From assembly GCF_003473545.1 (NCBI RefSeq), contig NZ_QUCM01000014.1:1-64000 (forward strand): 64,000 nucleotides of DNA, in the 5' to 3' direction. A model generated the notes under the pieces. That model had not been told where the DNA came from. It did not search any database and saw only the letters and a program-made list of their open reading frames with translations. Below, one piece after another: positions 60,959-64,000 of the stretch (its first letter is position 1; every line of letters begins with the position of its first letter). The stretch comes from Clostridium sp. AM22-11AC (GTDB lineage: Bacteria; Bacillota; Clostridia; Lachnospirales; Lachnospiraceae). Position numbers and translations under genes: made by a program.

Positions 60959-61002
60959 TAAACGTTCTCTCCTGCAGCAGGGGGAGAAGCGCCACCCGGC
61001 TG

Positions 61003-61056
61003 ACAGTCAAATGTGAGATTTTACACAAATTTTACATTTGGCTGTTTTTGTTTTTA
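61003..61056 (+). terminator. terminator after the ABC permease
   Basis: ACAGTCAAATGT (61003-61014) pairs with ACATTTGGCTGT (61034-61045, one G-U), then TTTTTGTTTTT. Confidence 0.9.
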
Positions 61057-61136
61057 CACAGCTGTGGTATGCTGATGATAAGAACATAACTGCATACTGC
61101 GGTTTTGCGGTTAAAAAGGGAAGGACGAGGATCACC

Positions 61137-61823
61137 ATGGATAAAATTTATATCATCGAAGATGATGAAAACATACGCAATCTTTTAAAAATAGCGCTGG
61201 AAGGCTTTGGTTATGAGGCAGAAGGCTTTGAAACAGCAGAAGAAGGATTAGAGCGCATCAAAGAAGAAGTACCGTCACTTGCTATTTTTGACTGGATGCT
61301 TCCGGGAATGGATGGGGTTACGGCAATCCGCAAGATCCGCCAGACAGATGGCCTGCAGGAACTTCCCATTATGCTTTTAACTGCCAAAGAGAAAGAGCTG
61401 GACAAAGTAGTAGGTCTTGACTGCGGCGCTGATGACTATATGGTAAAGCCATTTGGTGTTCTGGAGCTTTCTGCAAGGATACGCAGCCTGCTGCGCCGCG
61501 CCAAAAGAGAAGAAAAGAAGGATACCCTTACTTTTGAAGATATCGTAGTCAACAAAAAGACCAGGGAAGTGACCAGTGAAGGTCATTTATGTGAACTGAC
61601 CTTAAAAGAATTTGAACTTTTGGTCTATCTGATGGAAAACCAGTCCCGTGTGGTCACAAGAGACGAACTTTTAAATCAGGTCTGGGGCTATGAATACGAC
61701 GGGGAGACAAGAACGCTGGATATGCACATCCGTACTCTGCGTCAGAAACTGGGAGATAAGGAAAGTTCCTGCATTAAGACAGTCCGTGGTGTAGGTTACA
61801 GACTGGTGCATCAGGAAGGATAA
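61137..61823 (+). CDS. OmpR-family response regulator
   Basis: 228 residues: receiver domain with acidic pair EDD (residues 8-10), phospho-acceptor Asp-52 in DWMLPGMDG, and Lys in VKPFG, then a winged-helix DNA-binding domain (VNKKTREVTSEG, LTLKEFELLVYLM, RTLDMHIRTLRQKLG). The start is ATG 61137; an in-frame ATG at 61038 lies inside the upstream terminator. It is followed by its kinase 22 bases on. Confidence 0.95.
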   Translation: MDKIYIIEDDENIRNLLKIALEGFGYEAEGFETAEEGLERIKEEVPSLAIFDWMLPGMDGVTAIRKIRQTDGLQELPIMLLTAKEKELDKVVGLDCGADDYMVKPFGVLELSARIRSLLRRAKREEKKDTLTFEDIVVNKKTREVTSEGHLCELTLKEFELLVYLMENQSRVVTRDELLNQVWGYEYDGETRTLDMHIRTLRQKLGDKESSCIKTVRGVGYRLVHQEG

Positions 61824-61845
61824 AACCGGAGAGAGAGGAAAAAGT

Positions 61846-63258
61846 ATGAGAAAAGCCATTCTTGAGAAATTTATCTTTGTACTTTTAGCGGCGCTGTGTA
61901 TCAACAGCGTCATCTTTTATATTGCCAGCCGGAATACGATACTGGATACAACAAAAAAAGACATGCTTTACACCATGGAGATATTGGATCAGACTCTGGA
62001 TTATGAGGGAGATCTGGCAGGTCAGGTGCAGCGGATGGAGAATTTTACAGCGGGAAATCCCAGCCGTCTGACTTTGATCCGTACAGATGGAACGGTGGTT
62101 TCTGACTCAGATGCAGATCCGGCTGAACTGGACAATCATTTAAGCAGAAAAGAAGTAGTCCAGGCAATGAAAAAGGGCAGTGGCTTTGCGGAACGTTATT
62201 CCCACACATTAAAGAGAAATCTTTTATATGTGGCCTACAGATCCAACCGGGCCGATATGATCATCCGTGTTTCCGTGCCTTATTCCGGTGCCAGCGAATA
62301 CCTGACCATGCTCCTTCCGGCGGCTCTTTTCAGCTTCCTGGCGGCTCTTGCCTGTGCACTGGTGGTTTCCAAACGTTTCGTGGACTCTGTAACACAGCCT
62401 TTAAGCAATATTGCAGCGGAAATGTCAAAGGTAAAGGGGGATTACAAAGGGGATTATACAGAACTGCATTTTGAAAAGTGCCAGTATCCGGAGTTAAATG
62501 TGATCGCAGAAACCACCATGGAAATGTCAAAAAATGTAAAAGCATATCTGACCCGGATCGACAAGGAAAAAAGGATCCGTCAGGAATTTTTCAGCAACGC
62601 TTCCCATGAATTAAAGACTCCTATCACATCGATCCAGGGATATGCGGAATTAATAGAAAATGGCATGATTCAGGATGAGAACATGAAAATGGACTTTATC
62701 AAAAGGATCAAAAGGGAGGCCATCAATATGGCCGGCCTTATTAATGATATCCTGATGATCTCCAGACTGGAAGCAAAGGATGCGGAAGTGGTTGTATCAG
62801 ATGTGAGAGTCAGTGTGCTCCTTGAAGAGATCATAGACAGTTTAAAACCTGCAGCAGCAGCTGGACAGGTATTTATACACTGTGACTGCCAGCCTCTTAG
62901 CATCAAGGCTAATCCGCAGCAGATGAAAGAACTGCTCTCCAATCTGGTGAGCAATGCTGTAAAATACAACCGGCCAGGCGGTCAGGTATGGGTCAATATC
63001 CGGGAAAAAGACGGCAATATGGTTGCCCGTGTGCGTGATAATGGTGTTGGCATCCCTCAGGAGAGTCTGGACCGTATTTTTGAACGGTTCTACCGGGTGG
63101 ATAAGGGCCGCAGCAGAAAACAGGGCGGTACCGGACTGGGACTTTCCATTGTAAAGCACATTGTTAATTTCTATCATGGAACCATCCGTGTGACTTCCCA
63201 GTTAGATGAAGGTACAGAATTTGTAGTGACTATTCCTTTAAACTGGAAAGACCTGTAA
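61846..63258 (+). CDS. PhoR/ResE-like sensor histidine kinase
   Basis: 470 residues: N-terminal membrane helix (~8-28), an extracytoplasmic sensor of ~120 residues, a second helix (~155-175), HAMP-like linker, dimerisation domain with His-254 in NASHELKTPITS, and an ATPase domain with N-box NAVKYN, DNGVGIP, FERFYRVD and GGTGLGLSIV. It probably phosphorylates the adjacent regulator in response to envelope stress; the ABC-SLH genes next door are likely targets. Confidence 0.94.
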   Translation: MRKAILEKFIFVLLAALCINSVIFYIASRNTILDTTKKDMLYTMEILDQTLDYEGDLAGQVQRMENFTAGNPSRLTLIRTDGTVVSDSDADPAELDNHLSRKEVVQAMKKGSGFAERYSHTLKRNLLYVAYRSNRADMIIRVSVPYSGASEYLTMLLPAALFSFLAALACALVVSKRFVDSVTQPLSNIAAEMSKVKGDYKGDYTELHFEKCQYPELNVIAETTMEMSKNVKAYLTRIDKEKRIRQEFFSNASHELKTPITSIQGYAELIENGMIQDENMKMDFIKRIKREAINMAGLINDILMISRLEAKDAEVVVSDVRVSVLLEEIIDSLKPAAAAGQVFIHCDCQPLSIKANPQQMKELLSNLVSNAVKYNRPGGQVWVNIREKDGNMVARVRDNGVGIPQESLDRIFERFYRVDKGRSRKQGGTGLGLSIVKHIVNFYHGTIRVTSQLDEGTEFVVTIPLNWKDL

Positions 63259-63330
63259 AATTTAAAAGACCGGTCAAGAATATAACTGGAAAAAACTGGA
63301 AAATCCATTGGTAAAAACGACGAAAAACAC

Positions 63331-63368
63331 TTTATTGCTTTAAATTCTAAGAAATTTAAAGCAATAAA
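63331..63368. repeat. 16-bp perfect inverted repeat upstream of the lipoprotein promoter
   Basis: Positions 63331-63346 and 63353-63368 are perfect complements (TTTATTGCTTTAAATT), loop of six. No T-run follows on the plus strand. It ends one base before the -35 box. It may terminate the kinase transcript or act as an operator. Confidence 0.65.
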
Positions 63369-63369
63369 A

Positions 63370-63398
63370 TTGACGTGGGGATTTTTTTGTAGTATCAT
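63370..63398 (+). promoter_or_regulatory. promoter of the substrate-binding lipoprotein gene
   Basis: TTGACG (63370-63375), 17 bases, TATCAT (63393-63398). It lies 52 bases before the start codon. Confidence 0.7.
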
Positions 63399-63450
63399 AC
63401 CCTTAGTTCGTATAAAACGAATGAGTTTTTATCGAAAAGAGGACGGTATT

Positions 63451-64000
63451 ATGAAAAAATCTACAAAGATCATGTCAGTATTATTAGCAGCAGCCTGCGC
63501 AGCATCTATGACCGGATGCGGCGGCTCCGGCAGCACAGCTACCACAGCAGCAGCGTCTGAAGCAGCAACAGAGGCAGCTTCTTCCGAAGAAGCAAAGAGC
63601 GATGCAGCAGCTTCCACCGATGGAAAAACCTACAACGTAGGTATCTGTCAGCTGGTACAGCACGTAGCACTGGATGCAGCTACCCAGGGATTTAAGGATG
63701 CATTAACCGATGCACTGGGCGATGCAGTTACCTTTGATGAGCAGAATGCACAGGGTGACTCCAACACCTGTTCTACCATTATCAACAGCTTTGTTTCCAA
63801 TCATGTAGACCTGATCCTTGCAAACGCAACTCCATCTCTCCAGGCAGCACAGGCAGGAACCAATGAGATCCCTGTATTAGGTACCGCTGTTACAGAGTAT
63901 GGTGTAGCACTTGGCATTGACGGTTTTGACGGTCTGGTAGGCGGAAACATTTCCGGTACTTCTGACCTGGCACCACTGGATGAGCAGGCAGCTATGCTTC
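63451..64000 (+). CDS. ABC transporter substrate-binding lipoprotein (TrpX-like), partial
   Basis: The reading frame runs off the window; 183 codons are present. A lipoprotein signal (residues 1-22, lipobox SMTGC with Cys-23) is followed by a Ser/Ala/Thr/Glu-rich linker to ~residue 55, then a type I periplasmic-binding fold (YNVGICQLVQHVALDAATQGFKDAL, ANATPSLQAAQ). The QHxALD-GF start is typical of the ABC_sub_bind family, to which the TrpX tryptophan-binding proteins belong. Permease and ATPase genes are expected downstream, outside the window. ATG 63451 follows GAGGA. Confidence 0.88.
   Translation, partial: MKKSTKIMSVLLAAACAASMTGCGGSGSTATTAAASEAATEAASSEEAKSDAAASTDGKTYNVGICQLVQHVALDAATQGFKDALTDALGDAVTFDEQNAQGDSNTCSTIINSFVSNHVDLILANATPSLQAAQAGTNEIPVLGTAVTEYGVALGIDGFDGLVGGNISGTSDLAPLDEQAAML

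Noticed and set aside
60965..60988. TTCTCTCC/GGGGAGAA hairpin after the ABC permease gene
   Set aside because: Imperfect stem and no T-run; the real terminator with a T-run is at 61003-61056.

Overview
The window reads as chromosomal DNA of an anaerobic, low-to-mid GC Firmicute, most likely a gut Lachnospiraceae-type Clostridium. The evidence is a one-gene pyruvate:ferredoxin oxidoreductase, the Clostridia housekeeping string uvrC-hprK-murB-rapZ-whiA-HPr-like-dnaE-pfkA, strong AGGAGG ribosome sites, and molybdenum-dependent anaerobic metabolism. No prophage, CRISPR array or intact insertion sequence was seen. The only mobile-element trace is a broken recombinase at the left edge.

Layout. 1-900: tRNA-Asp and a recombinase N-terminus fused to an unrelated repeat-protein tail. 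1.2-4.7 kb: PFOR, alone behind its own promoter and terminator. 4.8-9.7 kb: sucrose locus (LacI-type repressor, EIIBCA permease, sucrose-6-phosphate hydrolase) with a clear operator/promoter region. 9.7-15.8 kb: AraC regulator, GH4 glycosidase of the galacturonidase type, methionine aminopeptidase, small XRE protein, a 46-codon secreted-peptide gene with its own promoter and terminator, and a fructuronate-reductase-like dehydrogenase. 16-28.8 kb: housekeeping (DUF1653, UvrC, HPr kinase, MurB, RapZ, WhiA, Crh-like HPr, DnaE, PfkA, a small acidic protein, Dus).

29.2-38.1 kb: a FadR-type regulator followed by a compact operon encoding a PLP C-S lyase/aminotransferase, an amino-acid permease, an FAD reductase, a cytoplasmic molybdopterin oxidoreductase and a four-cluster ferredoxin subunit, then azlCD. 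Together these suggest an uncharacterised soluble NAD(P)H-to-molybdoenzyme pathway acting on an imported amino acid or its sulfur product. 38.3-39.5 kb: a membrane GT2 glycosyltransferase. 39.8-46.9 kb: a seven-gene run joining two unknown membrane proteins, the c-di-AMP cyclase CdaA and its regulator CdaR, HPr, enzyme I and a polysaccharide-polymerase-like membrane protein. 47-48.4 kb: O-acetylhomoserine sulfhydrylase.

48.4-54 kb: a xanthine dehydrogenase (Mo, FAD and 2Fe-2S subunits) plus NCS2 permease operon behind a purine riboswitch. Its terminator is built from the aptamer's own 3' half, which implies an ON switch. 54.2-55.8 kb: cardiolipin synthase. 56-63.3 kb: SLH-domain protein, MacA-like adaptor, MacB-like ABC ATPase and permease, and an OmpR/PhoR-type two-component pair, all probably one envelope-stress or efflux unit. 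63.4 kb to the end: start of an ABC substrate-binding lipoprotein cut by the window edge.

Two themes recur. First, sugar control: HPr kinase and a His-less HPr sit in one cluster, while a His-bearing HPr whose Ser-46 region has diverged sits with enzyme I, so the PTS and regulatory roles of HPr appear to be split. Second, molybdenum enzymes: two unrelated molybdoenzyme systems, one for purines and one of unknown substrate, each have their own transporter and regulatory element.
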